Below are positions 23,100-35,400 of a DNA stretch of 64,000 nt, in pieces. A program made the position numbers and the translations under genes. Where the stretch lies: contig BPQB01000069.1 in NCBI GenBank assembly GCA_019973155.2, forward strand, positions 1-64,000, in the 5' to 3' direction. The stretch comes from Phanerochaete sordida. Lineage: Eukaryota; Basidiomycota; Agaricomycetes; Polyporales; Phanerochaetaceae. Every line of letters starts with the position of its first letter. The stretch's first letter is position 1. The notes under the pieces were generated by a model, which was given only the letters and a program-made list of their open reading frames with translations, made no database searches and was not told the DNA's origin.

Positions 23100-26000
23100 T
23101 CATTTTCTCGGTTTGCAGGAGCGTTTTCAGCCTTTCAACAGCCTTTTGCTTGAAACCTCGAGCCGATTACTAGACTCCTGGCGCCGTTACCGGCTGACCG
23201 TATACAGCTTTACGGTAATTTGTAAAATTGCGATCCGCTGAGCATAATAGTGACGCAGTGACGTACAAGCCGCCGACTTCGTTTTAACGGCACGGTATGT
23301 CCTCACCTATGCTTCATCTATGTCCGCACATTAATCCCCTTGGACTCCACAGCTGCATCGGCGGGACACACGGCGGTCGCATTCATACATCTCACAGACT
23401 CAACTGGCGGCCTCCGCATTGACACTCCCGCCGGCCCAAATGCGTCATGCCCGAGGGTCCACAGCCGCCCGTTAGCAGGCAGGTGCGAAGGTCGAGGATA
23501 ATTATCGTTCTGATAGGCTTTTGAACTCTACTCCATTGCCAGTGCAACTATCGCCGGGTACGTTCGCCATACACTGGCGTCGTTAGATGCGTTATCACCC
23601 CTGGAGGTTCTGCGGTAGCTTACGCCATCCATCTTTCATGGCCCCCTCGCGCCAAAACCGCTGTTGGAAAAATGCCCCCGAGCTTCCGAGAATACCTCGC
23701 GCAGGGTTGACCCATCCTGTCGACGTCGTCCAGAAATATCGCACTGGATGCTACTACTACACTGAGTGTCGCGTGTACCTTTGCCACGGCCGTGGGGACC
23801 CCGAATGTGGACAGCCACCGTAGGTGCCCTCTACAGGGCTGGGGATTGAGCACATCGCGCCAGAGTCGTGCTGCTTAAAGAACGCGATTGGAGGGCTCTG
23901 CCTTGACGGCGGGGCGCAGTCGAGGCCGCGGGAGGTAGCCCCTCACTCACACCTCCTCGTGCAGGAAGCACGCCCGGATCTGTGCATGATGCGAGCGTGC
24001 GTCCTGTGTATTGTCCGGTATTTCTCTGTGGAGCCGGCGGGAGAGGCTCTACGCAAGATAGCTCGTGCAGGGTAGGCCTCTCCTGGCAGGGCCGTTGCAC
24101 CAAAATATTATACCGGAGACTACCACCCTGGGCATCGTGTGCATCTTCACCGCTCTCGCGAGGAGCGCAGATGGATGCCGCCGTCATATGTGTACGCTCC
24201 TCATGCTGAAGAGCTCGAACCCAGGGTCCAACGCCTGCTGGATTGCACCAGCGCGATGCGGGTAGGAGAACGTGATCTACGATTTAGAGTATGATGTCGC
24301 TAGAACGACCTGGTGGAGCCCTTCCGCGGTAGGCAGCTGGTCGCCCACGCACCGTCGTGCGGGACGTACACGAGGATCTGCACATGATATGGAACTGCGT
24401 CCTGTGTATTGTCCGGTGTCTCTCGCTCGAGCCGGCGGGAGCGGCGCGCACGCTGACTGATGTCGAGCTCATCAAAGCCCGGTAGAGTTTGTTGCGTGAG
24501 GCCTTATTGGTGTCACTGCCTTCATGAAGCATGGGAGACGTAGATCATGCGGCCAATATGGATCGTGTTCTTGGGCGAGGGCGAGGCGTGCTTCCCGCCC
24601 CTCCGTGCGCCGTCGGATCCTGCGGTTGCGCCACACGTCGCGGCGGGATCGACGCTTCCCTCTGTAGTTAAAGGCGTGCCACATTGCATGTCGGCGCCGC
24701 TGTAGACGTCAGGAAGATCGGCGCTGGTGCTTAATGCGGGCCTCATTCGGATTCTGACTATACAGCGGCGCATCTGCGTCCTCGGGCACCAGCCCGAGGA
24801 TCATCGACTGCAGTGCCGCTGTGATGGTCATCTCAAGGAGGTGCCCACTTACATTTCACAAACTAAGACGAGTGATGACAAGAACATAGGCGGATGTAAC
24901 TTCATCGACATCGAACATCTGCACCAGTGACGAGGCATTGCTCGCGAACAACGATATCTGCACAGGAATCAACCAGGGTCATCCACCACCACCCCATGGC
25001 CGTGGCACGATCTGTCCCAGCGTGACCATCACACGCAGTTCTTGCAGTACCCCCACCGAACTCAGCTCTGGCCACGCCGGCAGCCGTCCCACGCAAATCC
25101 GTGCCCTGAAGCTTCTGGCGCAAACTACGCGCAGCCCGCATCCCGCCAGCGGGCCGACCCTGTGCGATCCGCCGGTCGCAGAAGTCTCTCACCGACCCAC
25201 CGGCCCTGCGCGATCTGCGCCGCGCAGACGCAGCAGGCCAAAGAGTAGCGGTCGGTGCTGCCGCTGCGCCGCGCGCGACGTCTCTCCTGGGCCGGGCCAT
25301 GCCGCCCTGAGCAGAGAGAAGTGCTCCAGCCTGAGCCAGAGCACGGCGGCAAGTGCCTGTCCGCAATTCAATGCGAAGGGTACCGCCGCTGCCCTGAGCA
25401 GACCGGTCAGCTCAGTCGGGCGACGGTAGTGCGAGCTCGCCGTGGCCCGGAGCCCGAGAAGTACGGGACGCAGGAGCGTGTCCATTCGCGGGCAGGGTCG
25501 ACATGCTCCAGAGCAGCACGGCCGCTGGAGAGACCGTATGGAGCTGCGGAAGGGCAGGGTATGTGCGATATAGCCGTGGCGTACGCGCGTGCTGAGCAGT
25601 GGGCTGGTGTGTCGGAATCCGGGCGGCCGTGCGAGTGCAGAAGAACGATGGTATTCTGGAGCACGATCAGATAGAAGAGAAGCAAAGTGTAGGGCCCTGG
25701 CAACGGGATCTTTTGCTGCTGGTATCACGGCGCATTGAAGAGAGCGGACGTATTCCTAGTAACAGGCGAACAGGCGCAAAAAGCAAGGCATTCGGTACCT
25801 CGGTCTCGAGCTGGCATGCGCTGCTCTTCCCAGCACGTGACGTCGACGTCACGCACCGCATCGCTCGTAGCAGATACAGCAGCGTCCGCAGAATGGAGGC
25901 CCACGTCGCGTCAGAGGGACCGCCTCTCGATCGCACATCGCATCTGCGAAAAGATGCGCTGCTCAGCCGGTGCGCAATACCAATCGCCAGGGGATGCGTA

Positions 26001-26254
26001 CAGTGTTCTATTTGTGCGGACGCCAAGCGCACGCTCGCCAGCATTCAGAGACAGTGCCTGCGCCGCGCCACGTTACATCCAGCGTGTGTTCGGATGCAGG
26101 GAACGACGTACAGGTGGAGACGCCTCGCGCGGCGTCCAGGCCGCGATATTATACATTGATATATACAGGCAGCACGGCGACCTCGATAGAGATGGAAAAC
26201 GTTAACGCGGCGCACACGCGTTATGGTATATTGGAACAGTTCGAACGAAGCTGG
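23100..26254. other. Intergenic region with a diverged duplicated segment
   Basis: No intact gene is found. Segments at about 23965-24045 and 24358-24438 align in one frame as diverged copies. The shared run TGCGTCCTGTGTATTGTCCGG is followed by GAGCCGGCGGGAG, and both translate to C-V-L-C-I-V-R with E-P-A-G downstream. This points to a decayed duplicated exon or transposon fragment; no family is recognised. From 24950 to 26150 only GC-rich overlapping frames are present. Confidence 0.4.
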
Positions 26255-27017
26255 TCACCGCTGGCCAGCAGGGCCTGGCGGCTGAGGTGGCGGAGGGCGG
26301 GGCGGGTGCTGCTGCCCGAGGTTCAAGACGCCAAAGTGGCCGGCACTCGACGATCCTGCGCTCGACGACCCGCCCGCCTGGGATGCAGCCGTGGCAGGTG
26401 CGCCGGCAGCCAGTGTGCCTGGTCCGGTGGAGGAGCCAGCGACAGGCTCCGGCTCGGGCGCGGCGCCGCCGTGCGTCTGGTGGTGGCGCTTCATGTTCGA
26501 CTTGGACGTGAAGCGCTTCGTGCAGCCGGGGAAGGGGCAGGCGTATGCTGGCGGTGGCGTTAGAGCGCTCTGGCAGGTTCAAGGTGGCGATGCTGCACTC
26601 ACGTCTATCGCCGGTGTGCACGACGGTATGCGCTTTGAGGCTGCTGGGCCTGGCGCGTGCGTCAGCAGAACGTAATGTCGCAGGCGTACAGTCACGCACC
26701 GTAGAAATCGCTTCTGGCACGTCTCGCACACGTACTTGCGCTTCGCATAAGCATCGTCCTGGGCGGCGGCCTAGAAGGCACTCTTGCGTCAGTGGCGGAC
26801 ACTAAAGGTGTCGTGGGACTCACGGGTGCTTCGGGTGCCTGCGCTCCGCCCTGTGGATCCTCGGTCGCGCCCGCTTGTGCGCTCGATGGCGGAAACTGGT
26901 CTAGCAGGGGCGTGCGTGAGTCAGGAGGCCGGTCTGGGGTTCATGCGGGCACTCACCAGGGAACACCTCGCGGATGCTTGGTAACGACTCCGAGGGATGG
27001 TCAGCATCGCCGACCAT
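26255..27017 (-). CDS. Two-finger C2H2 zinc-finger protein (copy A)
   Basis: Five exons from the ATG at 27017 to a TGA at 26255, about 170-180 aa. Exon 1 encodes L-P-S-I-R-E-V-F-P, the N-terminal motif shared by all three local copies. The middle part is Ala/Pro/Gln-rich. Finger 1 is Y-V-C-E-T-C-Q-K-R-F-L-R, spliced to P-S-S-L-K-A-H-T-V-V-H-T-G. Finger 2 is Y-A-C-P-F-P-G-C-T-K-R-F, then S-N-M-K-R-H-H-Q-T-H. The tail is Gly/Ser/Pro-rich and disordered. A minus-strand TATA-like TATATGAAG lies about 35 bp upstream. Linked C2H2 fingers of this type normally bind DNA, so a nuclear regulator is likely. Introns split the fingers at the same positions as in the copy at 29176. Confidence 0.8.
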
Positions 27018-29175
27018 GGGTGGCCTCGGGATGACCAAGAGATCTCGACATCTTCATATACTAGCAATCTTCGCCCCGCCGCGCGGGCGGCCCCGCAAAT
27101 TGTGGGTGCCGCACAGAGCCACCGCTGCCACCCGGCGTCGCGGCGCGTTGATAGACCCGCTTCTCGCTCGTCCTGTCCGCGGGCACATCAGGGCAGGCCG
27201 CCCCGCGTGACCGGCTCCCGCCCACGGCCATTGGCTGCAGCGGCCGTGCTTACCCAGGCGATCAGAAACAGCTGCGCGCAGCATTGGCGTCGCTGGGCGT
27301 GTTTCTGTTTCTGTGCGCACTGGGGCCTTGCGCTTGTGCGTTTCGGGCGAGCTCAGGCTGCGGGGCTCTGCTCAGCGGAGCCAGGAACGATCGTTTCGGT
27401 GATCGAGGGTTTGACAGAAGGAATCAGAAGGGTATGTTGCGCGAGTCCTGTGTCGTCGACGCTTAACATTAGCTCGCCACCCGCGAAGAGGTGATTGCGC
27501 ACCGCCCCTGCTGCTCCTCTGCTCTACCGCACCCTCTGCTCCTTGTCGTGGCGGCACACAGACCGCTTCTATTACGCATGCCGGAGCCCGTGCTTGTGTG
27601 CACACGACGTTGGTGCGTGCTTTGATGACAGCGTGCGACAGCCACGTCACGATGTCTCTGCGCCCTGGTTAGCCCAACGAGCAAATGAGGCAGCAAAAAA
27701 TCTTCGCACATATCAAACGCAGATCCTTTTGGGCCCAAATCTGCGTCCGGCTGACAAAAGGGTGCTCCAGCGCAGAAAATCGGAGCGAGCGTCAGCCTAT
27801 TCTGGACATGCGAATGTCGCCGAATACGTCCAGGATGCTCCGCACGCGTAGTTCATGACGTTGCTAGTGTGATGTCCAATTCTGAAGAGGTGAAGGTCCA
27901 GCGGGACTGTCGTGGATGGTGGTGGTGGTGGTGGTGAAAGCGAGAGACGGGGTAACAGCCGCCCAGGGGGCCAGCGCGGGTAAGCAGGCTTTGTGGCGCG
28001 GGAAGAGCCAGAGCGATAAACCGATTCGCCGAGTCCAGACCCGCGCTGCGCGCGTGCCGACCTGCGCCTCTCGTTCACGCTCCGCCCAAAGAAAAGCTGC
28101 TCAGAAACAATAATCCCTGCGCGCGTAGGCGGCCCCACGGCGACACGGCATGCATATTTCGCGCTACACGTTCCATCGGAAACAAATCCCCTTGTGTACG
28201 CCTGTATCGCTTTCCGAGGCCGTAGCCCGGGAACAAATGCCCATCTTGTATACATACCGTCCAGAATACGGCACATGATTTCCGTGATAGCCTGAAGACA
28301 CCGCGAGTTTGCCCGCGCAAAGCGCGCCGACTACATACACTCCAGGATCGTAAGCTCGCCGCGGGGACAGAGAGAGGCGGATATCGCGCACAATCGCCGG
28401 CACACCGGTGCCTCCCACAAAGGCTGTCCTTACTGCCGATCACCGCCGCCGCGGGACCCCTTGCCGCGATTTACTCACGGGCGGGCGAAGGCCTCGCAAA
28501 GGCCTGTGAGCCCGCACGCGGGCGCACATCCCGCCCTGGGCCCCCGGCCGCTTCTATCTGGCCCATCAGCGTTCTGCCCGAGCCCGCGACGGGCGCCACA
28601 GACAGTCCCATGTCAGGACACACGCCCACGCCAGACGTGCCCCAGAAAAACTCGCACGAAGGACAGGAAAGCGAGGGCAGAAGCCCGTGCGAGTGCGTCC
28701 CGCGGCACACGACCCCTGCTTGATCCGGGCATAATTTTCGGGGCCCGCGCTGGGCGGTGTGCGGGTGCGAATCCGCCGCGTGCGTAAATAGAAGTAGAAA
28801 TTGGCGTGGAAATGGGCGTGGCACCGCACGGGTCGGCGCGGGAGCGCGCCGAGGGGCGATCGTGCAGACTCGCGGACCCGTGCGGCGAGAGCCGGGGACG
28901 TCAGACGTCGTCGACGACGCGACTCCCGCGTGTGCAAATCAATCCGCGTCCTGCATGTCCCACGGAGCAAGGGAAAAGTGGGAGATGCTTAACGTAGATT
29001 ATAACCCGGGACAGGCTACACGGCAAAAGAACCAAAATATAAAGCTATACAATCTAGAGCGACAGCATTCGAATCTAGGCGGCGATAACATCCAAAAAAT
29101 ATGATCATGGTAGCATCGGCATCGGAAGCACCACGCAGGAAGACAGTCCGTTGAAAGACAATTCCTGTAATCTAG
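27018..29175. other. Intergenic region, no gene supported
   Basis: Nothing convincing is coded on either strand. A (GGT)n microsatellite occupies about 27917-27936. A GGTGCGAATCC string near 28767 resembles a pol III B box but lacks a stem and an A box. Confidence 0.45.
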
Positions 29176-29975
29176 CTAAGTTTCCGACGCCCCGGCCTCG
29201 CTATCGAACGATCGCCGGCGCGTCGGCCGAGCCCCTCGACTCGGCCCCGCCTGCGGCGGCCGTGGCAGGGTGAGCGTCGCAAACATCGAGGCCGGGCCTC
29301 CCGGCCTGCGGGTTGCCGGCCGCGCCTCGGACTGCACTGACATTGCAGCTGGCAGATCGGCAGGGCTGGACGTCGTGGCAACAAGCGCGCCCGCGATAGG
29401 CGCGTCGCGAGCCGCAGAGGGCACGGCGATAGACCCCGCTGTGTCCGTCTTGCGCGCATCCTCCGGGAGGACGTGCACGACGGCGTGGCGGCGCATGTTT
29501 GAGCGCGTCGAGAAGCGTTTCCCGCAGCCGGGGTGCGGGCATTCGTGTGCTGGCGGGGCGTCAGCTGCCGTCTCGTGCGCGCTCGGCACTGGAGCAGGAG
29601 AAGTGGACTCACGGCGTTCGCCCGTGTGTGAGGTGATGTGGTTGCGGAGGCTGCTCGGTCTGCGAGATGTGAGCAAGGAGCATATGGAGGACTGGGAGCT
29701 GACTTGCCGCTGGAAGCGTTTGCCGCACGTTCCGCAGACGTAGCGTCTTCGCGGGTCGTCAGCATCTGTCGCAGGTGGCGCAGGCTGGGCCACAGCAGTC
29801 TGGGGAGCGGTTGTTTGCTGAATCGATGGTCCTGCGTCTGCTGTCGGGAAGTGCTCTAGTGGGATGTCAGACGAGGAAGGACGACCTGACTAGACGGACA
29901 TAGCATACGTGGAAAGAGCTCTCGGATGCTTGGCAGCTCCTGCGCTTCGTGTTCCTTCGGCTCAGGACGACTCAT
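29176..29975 (-). CDS. Two-finger C2H2 zinc-finger protein (copy B)
   Basis: Four exons from the ATG at 29975 to a TAG at 29176. Exon 1 carries E-L-P-S-I-R-E-L-F-P. Finger 1 is Y-V-C-G-T-C-G-K-R-F-Q-R, then P-S-S-L-R-N-H-I-T-S-H-T-G. Finger 2 is H-E-C-P-H-P-G-C-G-K-R-F, then S-N-M-R-R-H-A-V-V-H. The tail is Ala/Pro/Arg-rich with R-P-T-R-R-R near the end. The intron inside finger 1 uses a GC donor (GCAAGT at 29707). Frame and homology to the other two copies require this GC-AG splice. Likely a DNA-binding nuclear protein with unknown targets. Confidence 0.85.
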
Positions 29976-31392
29976 CGCTGGGGCGCGCTGTACCGGTGGC
30001 GTATCGCATGGTATCCGACCGCCTCCCTAGTTATAGCGCACGCCAGGGTCCGTGGCGCGTGGCTGACGAAGTGCAAGGCTCCTGCGCATCAATGTGTTCT
30101 GCTGTGCCGGACATTGCGGGGCTCCATAGCCGGACGTCGACGCCCTCGACGAGCTGTGCCACAGCGCAATGCACATTGTGCACACCGTGCTTGGACGTCG
30201 AGGAGCGCGCGAGGAGCGCCATGCGGCAGATTGCTGGGCCGCGTGATTAGGCGGTACAGGGAGCCGCTACAGGTGTGGCGCGCCCGAGAAGCTGCGCAGC
30301 CGTGCCGCCGTCGTTCCCGGCCTATGGCCCACATGCCCGCGCGCAGGCTGCGCGGCGGGCATCGAGAAACAGCAGGAGCGATGCGCCGGAGCGTCGCCAG
30401 GCGGCGCTGCCCTGGGGTGTGCTCGTGGCCCCAGTGCAGGGGGCTATCACACCGGGTGTCTGCAACGCTTCTATGGCGAGAAGAGGGTCCGCGAAGCTGC
30501 AGCTCAAACTCGCATCGGAGAGGCCTGCCGCCGACCTGGGGTCAAGGAAGGCTGGCTGCGCAGTCGTCTTCCCCCTGCTTCATCGCGATCTTTGCGGATG
30601 CCTGTCCCTGGGACCGTGCTTCGTGTTGAGCTTGACGTGCCGCCGCCAGAGTGCATACAAACGAGCGCAGACGCACCGAGCTACGCGAAATCTTCCTACG
30701 GGCTGCAGGTGCTGCAATGGCCGGTCGAGTCCCCGCAGCGCATTGAGATCGCGTGAAGAGGCAGTCGGAGCGCGCGTACAGAAAACAGGAGTCCACGGGC
30801 AGTGAAAGCGAAGGTCATGGTGGGCGAAATGAACGCACGGCGTCGGGTCGGCCCCGTGCGCAGTTGCCTTTCTCGGCACAAGCCCCGTCGGATCAGACCT
30901 CCTTAGGCAGCAGCCTGCCTCGTGGCACACGAGGCTTTACATCGTCCTCCGTCCTTGTCGCGCGCAATATCTGAGCCAGGAGTAATTCCGGCAAGCTCTG
31001 CACTTGACGTTCGCGGGAGGATCTATGGAAACATCGGACCCTAGCACGCCATTCACGATATCCTCCTTCGATTGATATATGGAAACGTCAAGTACAAACT
31101 TTGTAGGAAGGTCCGTCTAGGAAGGCACATTTCGGGATTTGCTATACATAACGGACAAGTTATCATAGCCAGCTAGCGATACATCCGATACATAATCGAG
31201 GCGAGATGGGTGGGGAGACATGCAGCAAAGATCCGATGGGCGGCGCCGACGCGTCTTTGTCGTGCAGCGTTCATGTCCATGGGAGGGCAGCCCGCACGCA
31301 CGATGGCGTGCAGGGACGGCGGGAGGATATATGGAAGTCAAGGCGACCGTCACGGGGCGTCAGCGCGGCACGGGCGCCGGGCGCCCGCGCGC
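29976..31392. other. Intergenic region, no gene supported
   Basis: Open frames overlap on both strands without domains. I see no splice-compatible exon chain. Confidence 0.45.
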
Positions 31393-32337
31393 TCAGCCGC
31401 CGTGCCTAGAGCGGTACACCTGGCTCGACGGGTGCAGCACCGTCGCCCGCCCGCAGTCGCGGCATCCGGGCTGTGCACACGAGCATGCGCGCGGGCGGTG
31501 GGGCGGGCTCGACGGCGGCGCGCGCGGCGAGCTCGCGGTGCTCGACGCCGAGTAGGCGCGCAGCCGCAGGCGGTCGACGCCCACGGCGAGCTCGTGCTCG
31601 TGCTCCCAGCGCTCGCCGTCGGACAGCTCGTCGTCCTCGCTGCCCGAGTCGGAGGCGCGCGCGTACGCGTGGTGCGGGCCTGCGGCGCCCAACGGCGCAC
31701 ACGGCGGGTGCGTCGCGAGCGGGTAGAGCGCGCGGGGCACGGTCGTGAGCGGGTAGGTATACGGCGAGGCGGTGTTGAGCGGGCGCGAGGGCGACGTGTG
31801 GTTGCGGAGGTGTCGGCGCATGTTCGAGTTGACGTTGAAGCGGCGGCCGCAGCCGGGGAACGGGCACTCGAAGGCTGGTGGGGCGGCGTGAGTCACATCG
31901 AGTGCGCGCAAATAGCCAAAACGGGCGACATACGCTTTGCCCCGGTGTGGGTGTTGACATGGATCGCGAGGCTGCTGGGGCGATTGAACGCCTTGCCGCA
32001 TGTCTGGCACGCATGTCTGCGCTCTTCGTCAGACCCGTTTCCGCGCCGCGTGCTGTTTGACGTGTCTGACTGCGAGCGGGGGCTGCTCGGCGCGGGAGGC
32101 GGCGGAGGCGCCTCGAGCGGGGGTCTTGGCCTATGGCTCGCGTGAGGCGGCGCCGGAGTGGGCGACACCAGTGGGTTGACAGGGGGCCCTCGCTGCTCTC
32201 TTCGAGGAGGAAGGCCGATGAGATACTCTGATGAATGGTGAGCGCGGCGCCTAGGAATGCTGTGCGCGATACGGACCTGGGAGCATCTCGTGGATGCTGG
32301 GAAGAGAGACACGAGCGGGCGGCTGCGAGGGGGGCAT
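31393..32337 (-). CDS. Two-finger C2H2 zinc-finger protein (copy C)
   Basis: Three exons from the ATG at 32337 to a TAG at 31393, about 280 aa. Exon 1 encodes S-L-P-S-I-H-E-M-L-P. A Pro-rich linker precedes finger 1, H-A-C-Q-T-C-G-K-A-F-N-R-P-S-S-L with H-x-N-T-H-T-G. After a short intron, finger 2 is F-E-C-P-F-P-G-C-G-R-R-F-N, then S-N-M-R-R-H-L-R-N-H. The tail has an acidic S-E-D-D-E-L-S-D-G-E patch and a Cys-rich C-S-C-A-Q-P-G-C-R-D-C-G segment not seen in the other copies. Finger 1 is not split here, unlike in copies A and B. This copy is closest to the common agaricomycete two-finger form I remember and may be the parent. A minus-strand TATA (TATATATAAAC) lies at about 32404-32415. Confidence 0.85.
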
Positions 32338-32415
32338 GGCTGGCGGGGCTGGACTGGCAGGAAGAGTCAGGGACAAGAATCGAATACACCTGGATCCATA
32401 CCCGTTTATATATAC

Positions 32416-35400
32416 GACGCGGCGATGCTTGTCTGGACTAGGAAGCGCGGCGTCTGGCATCAGAACCAAGCATCTGAGATCTCCGCACTGTCCACTTGGT
32501 CGTCCTCCGTGAGAATGAAGATGCCGCGGCCCTGCACACGGGCGCTTGCCGCAGACGGACGCTTCTGGGGCCGGATGCATCATCGTCCAGCGGCGACGCC
32601 GATGATGGACCAACAAGGTTCGATAATCTCCTTTCGATGGGCAATTGCAGATGTCCGCACGGCCAACCCGCCCCGCGCGCACACCTCCGCAGCACCTCCG
32701 CCTGCGGGGCACCTCCTGCAGGTGTGCGCCCGCCCCGCGCCGACACAAATACACTCCGCGCTTCTTCTCAGCAGTGTCCTGCTGTACAGGCCGCACAGCG
32801 CACGCTCTGCTGCACTGGGCGGAGTCTACGTAACACATCTCCGCTCAGAGGCCTGCGCCGGGGTCACCAGCCACACGCTCCCACACCAGCACCATCAGTG
32901 ACAGCTGGGCGCAGCCTCCGGAAGGAATCTGACCAGAGACTCTTGCACAGAAGTGTTGGGAGTGCGGATAGCGCGCCAACCTTGTGTTAAGGGGACGTAG
33001 GGTCGAGCGGAAGGTACCGATGATTCTACCAAGCCAATTCCTGTTCGTCGGAAATTCGGCGAGAAAAGGTGCGGGACCCTGCTGCCGTACCTATGACGGC
33101 GAGCATGCCTACATCTAATAAAGCAGGACGTGGACACGCGGGAGACGTCCATTCGAGCGTATGCCCCTTTAGAGCAGCATGGGAATCGCGTCGGTAATCT
33201 AAAAGACAAGCGGCTGACGGCATCTCCGTGGTCGTCTAGATCCCACCACGCAACTCACAATTGGGACAGACCTCCCCCGATTCTCCACTGGCCGTATGTC
33301 AGCACCTGATTTACGCATCAGCCTGCTGTCAACATGAAGATCTCCGCCGATGTTCTCGTGCGCACAGGCGGGGACGGACGACACCGGCGCAGGGCTCGCC
33401 GCCCACGGGGACCGGACGACGGGAGACTCGCTTTCTATGCCCACGACGCCCTGAGCTTCTCCGACCGGAGACGCAGACCTCGCCCAGATGCGGCTGCGGC
33501 GACAGGCCATGGGACACGCGCACCCTGACGCGATCCAGCACGGGGGCTGTCCCCTCTCCCGTCCATTCCTGGACGCACACAGCGTCGCTCGCACGGGCAA
33601 TGACACCCCCTGGGATGTGCGCGCCGTACGTGGCCCAGCGCACGGGCTGTGGCCGCGGCATCAGCGGCGCGGTGCAGGGCCTCGACGACGTATGATCCTG
33701 CTGATGTCGCCGACAAGGGCTGCCATGTACAGGAGGCCTGGGGCCTGCGGCAGCAAAGCTTTCGTGTCATTGTATCAACACGATCTGTTCGAAAGGGTCC
33801 GCAGGTCCCGCCGCGCGCGCAGATTCCTCGCACGCCGCGGCCGCTGCGCTGCGCGCGCACGCAGCGCTGGCACCGTCGACACCGTCGCCCGCCGCCGCCC
33901 CAGGCACCGAGCCCGCGCAGGCACCAGGCCACACGCGCGCGGCACACCCGCGAAGAGAACCGTCGCGCGGATCCGAGGAGGCGCCGCGCCTCGGAGGCAG
34001 TAGTCGGGACGCGGCGTCCCTCGCGACGCGGGCCCCAGGCCCCCGCCGCCCTTGCACGCGCACCGCTTGCCGATCCCCTGATACGCGAGGACGCAGCTTG
34101 CGCGCGACTCAATGGCGCGGCGCAGGCGTGCGCGAAGCCGCATGCGGCGCCTGCGTGGGCACAGCGTGCCGCGCGGAGCGCGCGCCGCCTCCAGGATCCG
34201 GGCTCGCGAACGGCGCGGGCGTGCCCCAAGGCCGGGTCTGGGCTTGTGAGGGTCCGCGGACGCTCGCCATGACGCCCCCGCACGACGACGGTGTGTGTGG
34301 CGGCGGGAGCGGCGCCCGCGCCAGGATGCGCTCTGTGCGGTAAATATCGGGTGGAGCGGGTGCGGCTCATGCGCGCGCAGCGATCTCGTGGCAGAAACAC
34401 GCGTCGTCGTGCCCTTGTGCCCAAAATGTTCGTAGCGAGCCAGCTGGGATGGCGTAGGGCGAATGAAACCGTTGATACCGGCTCTAGTTGTACGACTGCT
34501 GGCGCGTCGCCAAGGGCGGTCAAAGCAAGGCGCGAAGGATTACAAAGGACATCTAGAAGGCAACATCGCAATGCGTTTCAGGGAGAGGAGGCGGTGGATG
34601 ATATGTCAGGCAGCCGAGCGGCAGATATAGTCCAGGGCTTCGATACCGCGAGAGGCATAGCGCACTGAAGGTATGTGGGCAGCTATAACAGGATGTCTCA
34701 GGTGAACCCTGGCTCTATAGAAGGAAGAAGAGCTGCGGAGCACTGGCGAACGGTGCGCACATCGGTAGTATGCAGCGCATCAGAGATCCTTGCCATGGCG
34801 TGCTTCTGTATGTTTGAGGCGCATATACGTCGGCGCATACGCATTGACAGTGGCGAAGGAAAGAGCCCTGACGTGAAACGCCTCGATACAGAGACTGGAG
34901 GGCCCTGGAGACTGGTCTGTACAGCACGATTGGCATCAGTCATCCCCATATAACGGTGAGAAGAACATACACCGTGCGCCCAGCCGACGTCCAGCTTGTT
35001 CACCGGGAGGAGTTTGGGTTTGATGCCGAAGCCGCCGCACATTCCTGAACGAGCCCGACGGCGAGCTCCTCTCCGCTTATGATCGGCCGCCAGAGCCACA
35101 GGAACGCGAGCTGGGTGCAGCAGCGTCGCCCAGGACAGTGCCCCAAACGTGCCCCGCCCATGTGCGGCAGAACCCTTGGCAAGCGCAGGCACCATCAGCA
35201 CGCCCGCCGGTACCACCACGGTAGCAGTATAGCTCACCGCGCGCCCTGCCGTCGAACCCCATCTTCCTACCCGACGGCCTCGCCACACCGAAGGTACCGG
35301 CACGCCAGACACCCCATGACGACGCCTGAGCGAGCACGCCGAGGCGACGCGTCCAGCACGCGCCGCGCGCACCTCAAACGCCGCAGCGCCCGCCGCACAG

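Noticed and set aside
28755..28790. Second pol III B box
   Set aside because: GGTGCGAATCC is isolated, with no stem and no A box at tRNA distance.
33435..34571. 378-codon minus-strand frame
   Set aside because: Arg/Ala-rich composition from GC bias, no family, overlapped by open frames on the other strand.
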